DNA from: an uncultured Collinsella sp.
GTDB lineage: Bacteria > Actinomycetota > Coriobacteriia > Coriobacteriales > Coriobacteriaceae
Assembly (NCBI GenBank): GCA_900549185.1
Contig: URNM01000034.1
Location: 1-15,241 of the forward strand
DNA length: 15,241 nt
Reading direction: 5' to 3'
The translations under genes and the position numbers were made by a program. The notes under the pieces were generated by a model. It saw only the letters and a list, made by a program, of their open reading frames with translations. It had not been told where the DNA came from and did no database searches. Of this stretch, positions 1-8,411 are shown piece by piece (the stretch's first letter is position 1; every line of letters begins with the position of its first letter).

Positions 1-1971
1 CGCCTGCGCGGCGCCTTTGTGGGCAAACCGCTCGTCGCCGCCGTCTTGTGCCTGCTGCTCGCCGGCGTCTTTGCGCTGCTGGGCATGGAGGTCTCGTCCA
101 ACCACGACTTTACCTGGGTCTACCCCCTGTGCATCCTGCTCGAGTGGGCCATCATCGCCACGCTCATGGCTGGCTTGTTCTTCCTATTCCAGCGCCACGG
201 CGCAGCTCCCGCGGTCCTGGCCTTTGCCCTCTTTGTCCTGGGCATTGCCGAGTTCTTCGTCATCACGTTTAAATCCATGCCCATCCAGCCGGGCGACCTT
301 TCGGCCATCTCCACCGCCGCCGCGGTCGCCGGCACCGGCTACACCTTCTCCATCTCGCTGTTCTGCGTGCTGTCCATGGGCTTTACCGCCATCGCTATGC
401 TGCTGTGCGAGTACGCCGGCCTGGTGGCACCGCACCGTCAGAAGGGCGCCGCCAACGCCAAGCGCATGCTGCTCACTAATCTGCTCGTCGCCGTGCTGTG
501 CCTGGGCGGCGTGACCGCGCACGTCACGCTCATCGACTACTACAACACCCTCGGCATCACCGTCTACACCTGGCGCCCGCTCGAGAGCTACTGGCGCGAG
601 GGCTACCTGCCCGCTTTCATTAGCGCAGCGCAGTCCATCAAGCCGCCCAAACCCGCCGACTACTCCGTCGACGATGCCAAGGCCACGCTCAAAAAGTACG
701 CCAAGGCCTACGACAAGTCCGACGCGGCCAAGAGCGACGAGCGCGCCGCCGCAAAGGAGCAGTTCGACAGCGAGAAGCCCACGGTCATCGCCATCATGAA
801 CGAGACCTTCTCGGATCTGTCGATCTACCAGAACATGCGCGCCGGCTACGAAGGCCCGCAGTACTTTAAGAACCTGTCCAACTGCCTCAGCCGCGGCAAG
901 CTCTACGTGAGCGCCTACGGCGGCGGCACCGCCAATACCGAGTTTGAGTTTATGACCGGCAACTCCATGGCCAACCTGGGCTCGGGCGTGTACCCCTACA
1001 CCATCTACAACATGGAAACGACCGGGAATCTGGCAGAGCAGTTCAAGTCGCTCGGCTATTCCACCACCGCCATGCACCCCAACCACGCAACCAACTGGAA
1101 CCGCGAGAACGTCTACAAGGACTTTGGCTTTGACCAGTTCCTGTCCATCAACGACTTCCAGGGCGCCGATACCCTGCGCGGGATGGTGACCGACCAGGCT
1201 ACCTACGACAAGATTCTTGAGCTGCTCGACCAGAACGCCGATCCTCAGTTTATCTTCGACGTGACCATGCAGAACCACTCGGGCTACGACACGGGCCTGC
1301 TGCCGGTCGACAAGCAGATGCATCTGAATATCGACACGACCGACCTGGACGCCAAGACCGTCGAGGACGGCACGCTGTCCGATGTCGACGAGTATGTCTC
1401 GTGCATCGAGCAGTCCGATCAGGCGCTGCGCTACTTCCTCAACGCCTTGAGCAAGCTCGACCGCAAGGTAGTCGTGGTGTTCTGGGGCGATCACCAGCCG
1501 TTCTTCCCGTCCAAGTTCAACGATAAGTGGTTTACCGGCGAGGACGACGCTACCCACCAGGAGCGCTTGTGGCAGACCGACTACATCATTTGGGCTAACT
1601 ACGACGTTGCCGGTTGCGACCAAACGAGCGAGGTCGACGACCTGTCCACCAACTACCTGTCCACCCAGCTGATGCAGCTGATCGGCGCACCGCTGACCGA
1701 CTACCAGAAGGCGCACATGACGCTGCGCGAGTCGCTGCCCGCCATCAACTCCGTGGGCTACGAGGACGCCAGCTTGCGCTGGGCGCTCTCCTCCAACGTC
1801 ACCGGTGACGACGCCGCCGCAGCAGCCGCCACCAAGGCGCGCGAGGATTACGCCAAGATGCAGTACTACGAGATGTTCCGCGACGGCAAGAACGTCTATA
1901 CGGAGCACTTCCAGACCGAGGCCAACGAGACCGACCCCAACCTGGCGCCGGGCACGACCAAGATTAAGTAG
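1..1971 (+). CDS. LTA synthase / sulfatase-family membrane enzyme, 5'-partial
   Basis: The frame is open from base 1 through a GTG at 19 to TAA at 1969-1971, so the true start probably lies before the window and about 656 residues are visible. The first ~175 residues contain several hydrophobic stretches (about five membrane segments). A charged Lys/Asp/Ala linker follows, then an extracellular alkaline-phosphatase-superfamily domain. Motifs seen: MNETFSDL (bases 796-819; its Thr is the likely nucleophile by analogy with LtaS), GGGTANTEFEFMTG (~919-960), a Trp-Asn-Arg / GFDQF segment (~1096-1140), TMQNHSGYD (~1264-1290) and WGDHQP (~1483-1500, metal-binding Asp-His). Family knowledge: such enzymes transfer glycerol-phosphate or similar groups to envelope polymers on the outer membrane face. 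The exact substrate cannot be told from sequence. It seems to stand alone at its 3' end, followed by foldback A (27 bp after the stop) and a hairpin terminator. Confidence 0.85.
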   Translation, partial: RLRGAFVGKPLVAAVLCLLLAGVFALLGMEVSSNHDFTWVYPLCILLEWAIIATLMAGLFFLFQRHGAAPAVLAFALFVLGIAEFFVITFKSMPIQPGDLSAISTAAAVAGTGYTFSISLFCVLSMGFTAIAMLLCEYAGLVAPHRQKGAANAKRMLLTNLLVAVLCLGGVTAHVTLIDYYNTLGITVYTWRPLESYWREGYLPAFISAAQSIKPPKPADYSVDDAKATLKKYAKAYDKSDAAKSDERAAAKEQFDSEKPTVIAIMNETFSDLSIYQNMRAGYEGPQYFKNLSNCLSRGKLYVSAYGGGTANTEFEFMTGNSMANLGSGVYPYTIYNMETTGNLAEQFKSLGYSTTAMHPNHATNWNRENVYKDFGFDQFLSINDFQGADTLRGMVTDQATYDKILELLDQNADPQFIFDVTMQNHSGYDTGLLPVDKQMHLNIDTTDLDAKTVEDGTLSDVDEYVSCIEQSDQALRYFLNALSKLDRKVVVVFWGDHQPFFPSKFNDKWFTGEDDATHQERLWQTDYIIWANYDVAGCDQTSEVDDLSTNYLSTQLMQLIGAPLTDYQKAHMTLRESLPAINSVGYEDASLRWALSSNVTGDDAAAAAATKAREDYAKMQYYEMFRDGKNVYTEHFQTEANETDPNLAPGTTKIK

Positions 1972-1998
1972 CTGCTAGCTGCGAGTTCATAACTGAAA

Positions 1999-2128
1999 CG
2001 TCTGTCCGGGCGGAGGCATATAAGGTTCCCTGCTCGGACAGTCCTGCGCAAGACGAAGGCCACATTAAGTGGCCTTCTTTGCGTGCGGAACTCGCGATGA
2101 ACCTTATATGCCTCCGCCCGGACAGACG
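1999..2128 (-). repeat. Foldback element A: 30-bp perfect inverted arms around a conserved core
   Basis: Arms 1999-2028 and 2099-2128 are perfect reverse complements over 30 bp. The 70-nt interior, read on the minus strand, begins ATCGCGAGTTCCGCACGC and carries an inner hairpin (GAAGGCCAC / GTGGCCTTC, plus-strand 2055-2063 and 2069-2077, loop ATTAA), followed on the plus strand by TTTG. The first 61 nt of the core are identical to those of foldback B at 8817-8877, in opposite orientation. The element starts 27 bp after the stop of the LTA-synthase-like gene, so the inner hairpin may act as a weak terminator for it. No ORF of its own is credible. It could be a non-autonomous mobile foldback element or a structured RNA 3' end. 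Confidence 0.85.
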
Positions 2129-2183
2129 CCCTGTTGTTGGAGCGCGGCTTGTCATGGGGATATCCGCTAAACATATATAAGTT

Positions 2184-2213
2184 GAAGGCCACGTTATGTG
2201 GCCTTCTTTGTTT
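2184..2213 (+). terminator. Hairpin terminator, related to the foldback core hairpin
   Basis: Stem GAAGGCCAC (2184-2192), loop GTTAT, stem GTGGCCTTC (2198-2206), then TTTGTTTG. The stem matches the inner hairpin of foldback A 129 bp upstream and differs only in the loop. An outer pairing TCCGC (2164-2168) with GCGGA (2214-2218) extends it. A Rho-independent terminator for the plus-strand gene ending at 1971 is the simplest reading; the T-tract is interrupted. Confidence 0.5.
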
Positions 2214-2215
2214 GC

Positions 2216-2510
2216 GGAAAGTGTGTCCCACTATTCAGCTGGATTCCGGGATGTATTTTCCGGTTGAGGCTCGTTGGGAAAGTGCGTCCCACTTTGGGGG
2301 CTGATTCTGGGACGTGGTTTCCGGTTGGCTCTCATTGGGAAAGTTCATCCCATTTCTCGGCCTAATTATGGGACGCAGTTTCCCGTTGAGGACCCTTTGG
2401 GAAAGTGCGTCCCGGTCTGGGCGCTCAAACTGGGATGGATTTTCCGGATGAGGGCTTGACGGAAAATGTGTCCCGTTCCGGGCGCTAATTGTGGGATGCA
2501 GTTTCCGCTT
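2216..2510. repeat. Array 1: five 61-62-bp units of alternating 15-bp boxes
   Basis: Five units begin with GGAAA at 2216, 2277, 2338, 2400 and 2461. Each has a forward box (consensus GGAAAGTGCGTCCCA, degenerate), about 16 bp of less conserved sequence, and the same box inverted (TGGGACGCANTTTCC); about 16 bp then lead to the next unit. Box centres therefore fall about every 31 bp with orientation flipping each time. Spurious ORFs run through it on both strands, but they do not keep one frame and have no ribosome site. It lies just beyond the 3' end of the surface-protein gene. Function unknown. Confidence 0.85.
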
Positions 2511-2529
2511 GCGGAGTCTCCACTCAACA

Positions 2530-2570
2530 GAAAACCCGGGTGGCCTGTTTTTTGGCTACCCGGGTTTTTG
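2530..2570 (-). terminator. Terminator of the large surface-protein gene
   Basis: Stem AAACCCGGGTGGCC (2532-2545) pairs with GGCTACCCGGGTTT (2554-2567) with one mismatch and an 8-nt loop. On the minus strand the hairpin is followed by TTTTCTGTT, and it sits 28 bp past the stop of the minus-strand gene. On the plus strand it is followed by TTTTTGGG, so it may work in both directions. Confidence 0.8.
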
Positions 2571-2595
2571 GGTTGTCGATATGTTCGACTGGCTA

Positions 2596-5500
2596 CTAGT
2601 GGGTCTTGCGGCGCTTGATCAGCATGATGAGGGCTATCACTACGAGCGTTGCTCCCGCTGCTGCTGCGGTGGCGACTAGGGCGAATGTTTGGTCGCCGGT
2701 GTTTGCGAGGTCCTTCGCTGTGGTCGTAGTCTTGACCTTGGTGTCGGTCTTAGCTCCGTTGTCGGACTTGGGCTTGTCCGGGTTCGTCGGGGTCTCAGGA
2801 GTCTCGGGGTCCTTTGAGCCTTCGGAATCGGTTGGGCCGGCGGTGTTTACCAGCGTATGGTCCAGGAACTTCTTGGCGCCCGCACTTGCCTGTGAGAACA
2901 GGCGGCGCGTGCGGATCGGGGTGGCGTTCACCGTTGTGGGCGCCGTCTCCTCGGCCTCGATATTCACGAGCGTCGTGCCGGTGTCGAGGCCCACGTCGTT
3001 GTATCCCACGTGGCAGTAATACTGCGCACCGTCATCGTCTGCGGTCAGGTCAATCTCGAGCTTTGAGGCCGTTCCAGCCGCGAGGTTGCCATCGGCACCC
3101 ACGAGCTTAAACTCTGTCTCGCCGCGGCCCTTGCGGTACCACATATAGGTCGGTGCCAGCCCTGTTTCGCTATCGTCGGCACCGAGTTGCTTCACATGGC
3201 CAATCGCCGAGAGCGTCAGGTGGCTTCCCGCCGTGCGCTCAACCGAAGAGTCGTATCCAAGATCCGACCCCTCCGCAGCATCCGCCGCAGGTCCGCTCAC
3301 GGTCATCGTCATGCCATCGGGCATGGTCTTGACCGTGATGATTGCCGAGCGAATACCTGTTTCGGTCGTGGATCCATTCTTAACGGCGGCGATGGCGAAT
3401 CGATACTCCGTATTGGGCTGCAGCCCATCCCACTTGAGCGAGGTCTGCGTGTTGTCGGCAATCTTCCAGCTATTGACGACCGCATCCGCCGCATTGCTCT
3501 GCAGCATGCCCACGCCGTAGCTAAAGCCACTCTTGTTTGCGAGTACATCGTCCCAGCTAAACGTAACGCTGGTCGAATCGACGGCGTTTGCCGTAAAGCC
3601 CGTCACGGCCGGCGCGTCGGGCATCTCGACGTCCTTAACGTCATAGCCCACGATCCAGAACTGGTCGGTGTCCTTGGTGCCGAGCTTGTCGCCCGAGTCT
3701 GCCTCGAACTTGTCGACATCCACCGCGTTGACACCCAGACGCCACACAAAACCGTACTTGCCCTGCGCCGCCTCGGGCAGGTTGTCGACGGTGCCGCCGT
3801 ATTCGGTCGATTCACTCGAGGAGTTACCCGTAGTAAAGCCGGCGTTGGCACCAAAGCACAGGCCGCCAAACAACTCGTGCTTTGCGAGCTTCGCGCCCAT
3901 GACAACGCTGCCGTTCAGCGTCAAGCCGAGCTCGAGCTCCTGCTCCTTGCCCTCCTCGACTTCGATGGTCTGCTCAATGCTCGCCCCCGACTGCGCGGCG
4001 GCGCCGTTAAACCCATCGTGCGTGTAGGCGCGCGTTACGCCAGGCTTGCCCAGACCAAAGGAATCCCCAACGGGAGTCTCGCCGTTGAGCGTCGTTTGAT
4101 AGGTTCCGGGTTCTCCCGACCGGTTGGTCAAAAAGTAGCTGAGCGGCGTCATATTGTGCTGTTTGGCAATGCGGTCATAGGCCTCGACATTAACGACCGA
4201 GGTCTGCGCGCCGAGCGACACGGGCGCCGCCATCACGCCCTTGCCACCAGTTTCCTCATTTTTGATCTCATACTCGTAATAGACCATCGGAATCGTGTAG
4301 AGCACGGCCTTGTCACCCTCGCCGGCATGCGACTCATAGCTTACGCTTGCGCTGACCGTGCGCTCGCTCCGGTAGTCATAGCATCCCTCGGCGGCAAAAT
4401 CGACTGAAGCATTCATCGCGACCAGGGGCGGACCGGTCTGCACCTCGACGGCAACGCCCAACTCGGCGCCAATGGTATAGCCCTGGGATGTCCCCGTGCC
4501 CTTTTCCTCTCCGTATGACGTGCCGCCCAACACCAGATAGCCGTATGCCTGCTCCAGATCCTCAACATAGGGCGCATCCTGCAGCACGGCAAGCACGCGC
4601 GGGTTGGTATAGACCTTGTAGCGGTCCTTGTACGTGATCTTGACGCTGTCGTTGTCGACATCGGGCAGCGCGAGCGAGATAAATGTGCCGTAGGTAGTGC
4701 CGCGACGGTTGCTCTCGCTAATCACCTGCTCCTCGCCGCGGCGCACCTTTCCGTTCTCGTCGAGCGAAAAATGCGAGGCGGTCATCCAATAGTAGTCATC
4801 GTTCTTGCGCAGGTCCTCGTCGCGGTGCTTGCCCACCACAGCGATAAAGCTCTCGTTATAGCGGTCCGAACCCGAGACGCTGCCCGCCTTGACGTCGCTG
4901 ATCCACACCTGCTCTATACCCTTGTGGTCATGCTTGTTGCTGCTGTTGTATTGCTGACCGCTCATGCTCATGGTTCCGACCATGGACCCCAAGCCCTGAG
5001 CCCCGCTCTGTGCCGTGTTGCAGGCAAAGTCGCGGAACACATCGCCGCCCACGAGCACCTCGTCGACCGCCAGCTGCTCGGACAGGCCGTCAAGGTTGGC
5101 AGTGGCAAGGGCAATAGGCGCCAAGGTGCACGGATAGCGCTTATCCTGAGCGCTATCCTTCCATGCGCTGTTGGGCACATGCATCAGCCCATAGGAGGCG
5201 AGGAGCCCGTCTCTGTATTCCTTGCAATCGGAAAGCTTGAACTCGCCAGACTCCGAGTCAAAATACGCGTAGCGGTACAGCGCGCCGTACAGCCCCTTGC
5301 TGCCGTCAGAAGCGCCGCAATCAAAAGCGCTGCGTTGCCAGTCATAGCCCGCAAGAATAAGGCCCGTGACGGTTTCACCCGTCTTCTTTCCTTCTTCATC
5401 GTAGGCGGCAAACGTGCCGAACGTCGCATTCGCAGCGACCATGGTCTTGCCGTTCGCGGAGAGGGAGATTGCGCCCGCGTCGCCCAGAGCATCGACATGG

Positions 5501-6684
5501 ACGAGCGCACCCTTGGATGCATCCCACGAAAACAGCTCGCAATGCGTCGACTTATCAATATTCTTCTTGCCGTAGGGTGCCGAGACCACGATGGCGAGGT
5601 CATCGCAAAAATCGCGATCGAGGTCGCCGGCCGCTAGCGAAACGACAGGAGCTGACTGAAGCTGCGCCCAGGAGTCGTTCCCGCCCTTGTTGTGCGTGGT
5701 GTAGTCCGCGGCGTTACCGGCATCGATCTTGACGACGCTTTGCTTCCAGTTGCCGCCCTCCAAGTCATACATGTCGACTACAGCCTTGCGCACGCCGTTC
5801 TCGTCGACATAGCAGCCCGCGTAGACAAAAAGCTCGTCGACGCCGTCGCCATCGACATCGCCCGCCTCGACATCAAAGACGGCGTCGTGCTCTTGCAGGT
5901 AACCGGCATCCAGGTACTTAAAACGGCCTTCGTACATCATATTAGTGTTGACCGTCACCGGCAGGTGTGTGTCGAGAGTGCGCGTACGCCCGTTGCTAAA
6001 CGAGTAGAGGACCAGCTCAACCTTTCCGGCGTATGACTTGCCGTCAATCGTCGTGGAGGAACTGTCGCCGTAGGCACGGAGCTCGGCAACGCGGCTCTTT
6101 TTGCCCGTGCTGGCGTCGCTGCAGAACTCAACACTCGTGGCGTGAATGCCCGAGAAACCGTTGTTGTCGTTGGCGAGTACTGTTGAGGACTCATTGTTGC
6201 TTAGGTACGACCAGGTGCCGCCACCGTAGTCGCTATGCTTGTAGAGATCGCTGTTCGTATCGAAGTTGTTGACGTTTTGCCAGAACTTTGCGGCGCCCCA
6301 CACACTTCCATAGCCATCGGTGAGTTTGCTGCTGCCGCCAATGTCACCGCGCTCGACGTTCTCGAGCTTGTCGCGCAGAGTGTAGCGATTGCCATGGCTA
6401 CCGTTAGCTGCCATATAGACCTCGCTGCGCGTGGCAAACGTCGTGGGGGTATCAGTGGAATAGGGGCCAACGGTATCGGCCGGAATGTCCTCGCTCGTGC
6501 CCAGACCCAGGGCTTGATAATCCTGCTCGGTCATATCGGTGATTGCGGGCGCGTCTGCCGCCTGGGCAACCTGGGGCGTGGCCGTGAAGCAGGCGACGCT
6601 CGTGGCGATCAACGCAGCAAGCGCCGCCGTCCCAACAAGCGGGATTTTCGACAGTCTACGGATACGGGGGTATGGAACGTACAT
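2596..6684 (-). CDS. Large LANTG-anchored surface protein with FG-GAP-like, FN3 and Ig-like regions
   Basis: 1362 residues from ATG at 6684, chosen because GCGAGG stands 6 nt upstream; the in-frame ATG at 6720 has no ribosome site. The N-terminus is a signal peptide: MYVPYPRIRRLSK, a hydrophobic run, and likely cleavage near AQAADA. Residues ~260-690 hold FG-GAP/VCBS-like calcium loops (DVDGDGVDE ~270, DLDRDFCDD ~350, NLDGLSEQ ~527, DVDNDSVK ~672), suggesting a beta-propeller-like fold. Residues ~720-1020 are beta-rich and not recognised. Residues ~1020-1125 look like fibronectin type III (TSVTFSWDD ... PNTEYRFAI). Residues ~1130-1245 look Ig-like (GAQYYCHVG). The C-terminus has a Pro/Lys/Asp linker, LANTG (~1325), a membrane segment and KRRKTH, a sortase sorting signal. 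Role inferred: binding of host, glycan or another cell; ligand unknown. It is transcribed alone. Confidence 0.85.
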   Translation of the reverse strand: MYVPYPRIRRLSKIPLVGTAALAALIATSVACFTATPQVAQAADAPAITDMTEQDYQALGLGTSEDIPADTVGPYSTDTPTTFATRSEVYMAANGSHGNRYTLRDKLENVERGDIGGSSKLTDGYGSVWGAAKFWQNVNNFDTNSDLYKHSDYGGGTWSYLSNNESSTVLANDNNGFSGIHATSVEFCSDASTGKKSRVAELRAYGDSSSTTIDGKSYAGKVELVLYSFSNGRTRTLDTHLPVTVNTNMMYEGRFKYLDAGYLQEHDAVFDVEAGDVDGDGVDELFVYAGCYVDENGVRKAVVDMYDLEGGNWKQSVVKIDAGNAADYTTHNKGGNDSWAQLQSAPVVSLAAGDLDRDFCDDLAIVVSAPYGKKNIDKSTHCELFSWDASKGALVHVDALGDAGAISLSANGKTMVAANATFGTFAAYDEEGKKTGETVTGLILAGYDWQRSAFDCGASDGSKGLYGALYRYAYFDSESGEFKLSDCKEYRDGLLASYGLMHVPNSAWKDSAQDKRYPCTLAPIALATANLDGLSEQLAVDEVLVGGDVFRDFACNTAQSGAQGLGSMVGTMSMSGQQYNSSNKHDHKGIEQVWISDVKAGSVSGSDRYNESFIAVVGKHRDEDLRKNDDYYWMTASHFSLDENGKVRRGEEQVISESNRRGTTYGTFISLALPDVDNDSVKITYKDRYKVYTNPRVLAVLQDAPYVEDLEQAYGYLVLGGTSYGEEKGTGTSQGYTIGAELGVAVEVQTGPPLVAMNASVDFAAEGCYDYRSERTVSASVSYESHAGEGDKAVLYTIPMVYYEYEIKNEETGGKGVMAAPVSLGAQTSVVNVEAYDRIAKQHNMTPLSYFLTNRSGEPGTYQTTLNGETPVGDSFGLGKPGVTRAYTHDGFNGAAAQSGASIEQTIEVEEGKEQELELGLTLNGSVVMGAKLAKHELFGGLCFGANAGFTTGNSSSESTEYGGTVDNLPEAAQGKYGFVWRLGVNAVDVDKFEADSGDKLGTKDTDQFWIVGYDVKDVEMPDAPAVTGFTANAVDSTSVTFSWDDVLANKSGFSYGVGMLQSNAADAVVNSWKIADNTQTSLKWDGLQPNTEYRFAIAAVKNGSTTETGIRSAIITVKTMPDGMTMTVSGPAADAAEGSDLGYDSSVERTAGSHLTLSAIGHVKQLGADDSETGLAPTYMWYRKGRGETEFKLVGADGNLAAGTASKLEIDLTADDDGAQYYCHVGYNDVGLDTGTTLVNIEAEETAPTTVNATPIRTRRLFSQASAGAKKFLDHTLVNTAGPTDSEGSKDPETPETPTNPDKPKSDNGAKTDTKVKTTTTAKDLANTGDQTFALVATAAAAGATLVVIALIMLIKRRKTH

Positions 6685-6716
6685 GAGGGACCTCGCTTTA
6701 TTCGAGTGGAGTGGAC

Positions 6717-6788
6717 TCATTTTTGCAAATGATACATCCGATGCCCGATATCACGTGTCTCATTTTCGCCAACGGCGTGTCTCATTTT
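6717..6788 (-). promoter_or_regulatory. Upstream region of surface gene with spaced CTCATTTT repeats
   Basis: The 13-mer CGTGTCTCATTTT occurs at 6754-6766 and again at 6776-6788, 22 bp apart. The shorter CTCATTTT recurs at 6717-6724, 42 bp from the first. These offsets are near whole helical turns, as expected for sites bound by one regulator on one DNA face. A weak minus-strand -10 candidate, TATCAT (plus 6729-6734), lies between them, with no good -35, which would fit an activated promoter. Direct repetition is seen; the regulatory role is inferred. Confidence 0.35.
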
Positions 6789-6807
6789 TGAGAATCCGAG
6801 ATGCCGC

Positions 6808-6978
6808 GGAAATCTTATCCCAGCTCAAAGGCCATTTCTGGGATGTATTTTCCGTCGAGTGCCTCATCGGGAAACTGCATCCCATTTCAAGCGTCGATTC
6901 TGGGACGCACTTTCCCCTTAGACCCTCAACCGGAAACCGCATCCCGCTTTGAGCGCAAATTCCGGGATGCATTTTCCG
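6808..6978. repeat. Array 2, left part: three alternating-box units
   Basis: Units begin with GGAAA at 6808, 6870 and 6932, a 62-bp period, each with forward and inverted 15-bp boxes as in array 1. The array is cut in the linker after the third unit by the IS256-family element and continues at 8465. Removing the IS and one copy of the 9-bp target duplication puts the next GGAAA 61 bp after 6932, restoring the period. Confidence 0.85.
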
Positions 6979-6984
6979 CTTGAG

Positions 6985-7024
6985 GTAGCGCGCACAGTCG
7001 TGGTGTAAGAAGCAAGGGAGGGCC
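6985..7024 (+). repeat. Left terminal inverted repeat of the IS
   Basis: It pairs imperfectly with 8412-8447. Shared blocks are GCGCG, GTGGTGTAAGA and AGGGAGGGCC; the left copy has extra bases (AGCA) between the last two. The first ~16 bases are less conserved between ends than the inner part. Confidence 0.7.
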
Positions 7025-7071
7025 ATCGCCTAAAATCGTCAGTGCCTAGATATTCGACGAAAGGAAAGACG

Positions 7072-8386
7072 ATGGCCCACAGCGACATTCTATCCCAGCC
7101 GGACCGGGGGCTCGGCCTCGACCGGCCCCAGACCGAGGCCCTGCTCGCGCTGTTCTCGCGGTGCGACGACCTGAGGGAGTTCGGCAGGGAGGTGATCCAG
7201 TCCGTGGTCAACGCCCTGATGGACTCCCAGGCGCAGGAGGCCTGCGGTGCGCCCCGCGGCTCCAGGTCGCCCGAGCGCGTCAACAGCAGGAACGGCTACC
7301 GAGGGAGGTCCCTGTCGACCTCCCTCGGCGACCTCGAGCTGCGGGTCCCCAAGCTGCGCGAGGGGACCTACTTCCCCGAGGGCATACTCGAGCGCTACAC
7401 GCGCGTCGAGGCGTCCATGGTCGCGCTCGTGCGCGAGATGTACGTCGCTGGCGTGAGCACCCGCAAGGTCGGGCTCGTCGCCGAGGAGCCCGGCGCACAG
7501 CTCCGAGGTGTCGGCGCTGTGCGCCGGGCTGGACGAGGAGGCCGAGGCGTTCAGGACCCGGCCGATCGAGGGCGAGCACCCCTACGTGTGGCTCGACGCG
7601 ACCTACATGAAGTGCAGGACCGGCGGGCGCTACGCGAGCGTCGCGCTCGTCACGGCGATCGGCATGTCGTCCTCCGGGCACAAGGAGTTCCTCGGCTGCG
7701 CCTGCTTCGACAGCGAGAGCGAGGCCGCCTGGTCCGAGTTCCTCGGCTCCCTCAGGGACAGGGGCCTGCGCGGCGTGAGGCTCGCGGTGTCCGACGCCCA
7801 CGCGGGGCTCGTCGCCGCCGTCTCCAGGGTCCTGCCGGGCTGCTCCTGGCAGCGGTGCCTGACGCACCTCCAGCGCGACATCAGGGGCCACATCCACAGC
7901 CTCGCCGGCCAGGCGCTCGCCGCCGACCTCGTCCGGGCGTGCGCGGGGCAGGCCGACGCCGACGTCGCCCGCGCGGCGTGGGACCTGGCGGCGCCCAGGG
8001 TGCGCGCCCTCTCCCGCGCGGCCGGCGACGTCTTCGAGGGCGCGAGGGAGGACGCGCTCGCCTTCATGTCCTTCCCCCGCGAGCACTGGCAGAAGATCAG
8101 GACGAACAACGTGCAGGAGCGCGCGAACCGCGAGATCAAGAGGAGGTACCGCTCGGTGCAGTCGTTCCCCTCCGAGGCGTCCATGATGCGGCTCGTGTGC
8201 GCGGTGCTCGCCGGAGAGGAGGGCAGGTGGGCCGCCCACCGGGTCGCCGCACCCGAGTCGGCCGCCCGCGCGTCCGCCCCGGCCCCGGCTCCGGAACCGC
8301 TCGAGGGCGAGAGGCTCGAGGCGGTCAGGCTGGCCGCGCACGAGGCCATAAGGGAGGTCCTTGACCGCCACGGCGTGGCGGAATAG
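7072..8386 (+). pseudogene. IS256-family (mutator-type) DDE transposase, frame broken
   Basis: ATG at 7072 follows AAAGGAAAG. The N-terminal part (7072 to about 7490) reads through NSRNGYRGRS, VPKLREGTYFPEG and YVAGVSTRKVGLVAEE, typical of the family. The rest continues in the next frame from about 7496 (HSSEVSALCAGLDEE) to TAG at 8384-8386. The C-terminal frame carries the catalytic residues: Asp in WLDATY, Asp in AVSDAH, the Cys/His of WQRCLTHLQRDI, and Glu in NNVQERANREIKRR. Joined, it would give about 437 residues, near full length with an Ala/Pro-rich tail. The join needs loss of one base or gain of two in about 7486-7496. IS256 elements are not known to need programmed frameshifting, so decay or an assembly error is likely. 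Arginine is often AGG here, unlike the CGC-dominated neighbours, which suggests arrival from another genome. Confidence 0.85.
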
Positions 8387-8411
8387 CCTTAGGCGCAAGG
8401 GGCGCTGACGC

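Noticed and set aside
184..1908. Long minus-strand ORF (574 residues) opposite the LTA-synthase-like gene
   Set aside because: It is a shadow of the GC-rich codons of the real gene; the product is Val/Gly/Ala-rich with no domains, while the plus frame has clear family motifs. The same applies to plus-strand ORFs opposite the ABC genes (9773-11617, 12191-13486) and the surface gene (3187-4407, 4771-5637).
1999..2128. Integron attC site or retron RNA as the explanation of the foldbacks
   Set aside because: attC sites conserve their outer ends and vary inside, the opposite of what is seen; no integrase or reverse transcriptase lies in the window.
2216..2510. CRISPR array
   Set aside because: The step (~31 bp boxes, 62-bp units) is tempting, but repeats alternate in orientation and are degenerate, the intervals share a weak consensus instead of being unique, and no cas gene is near.
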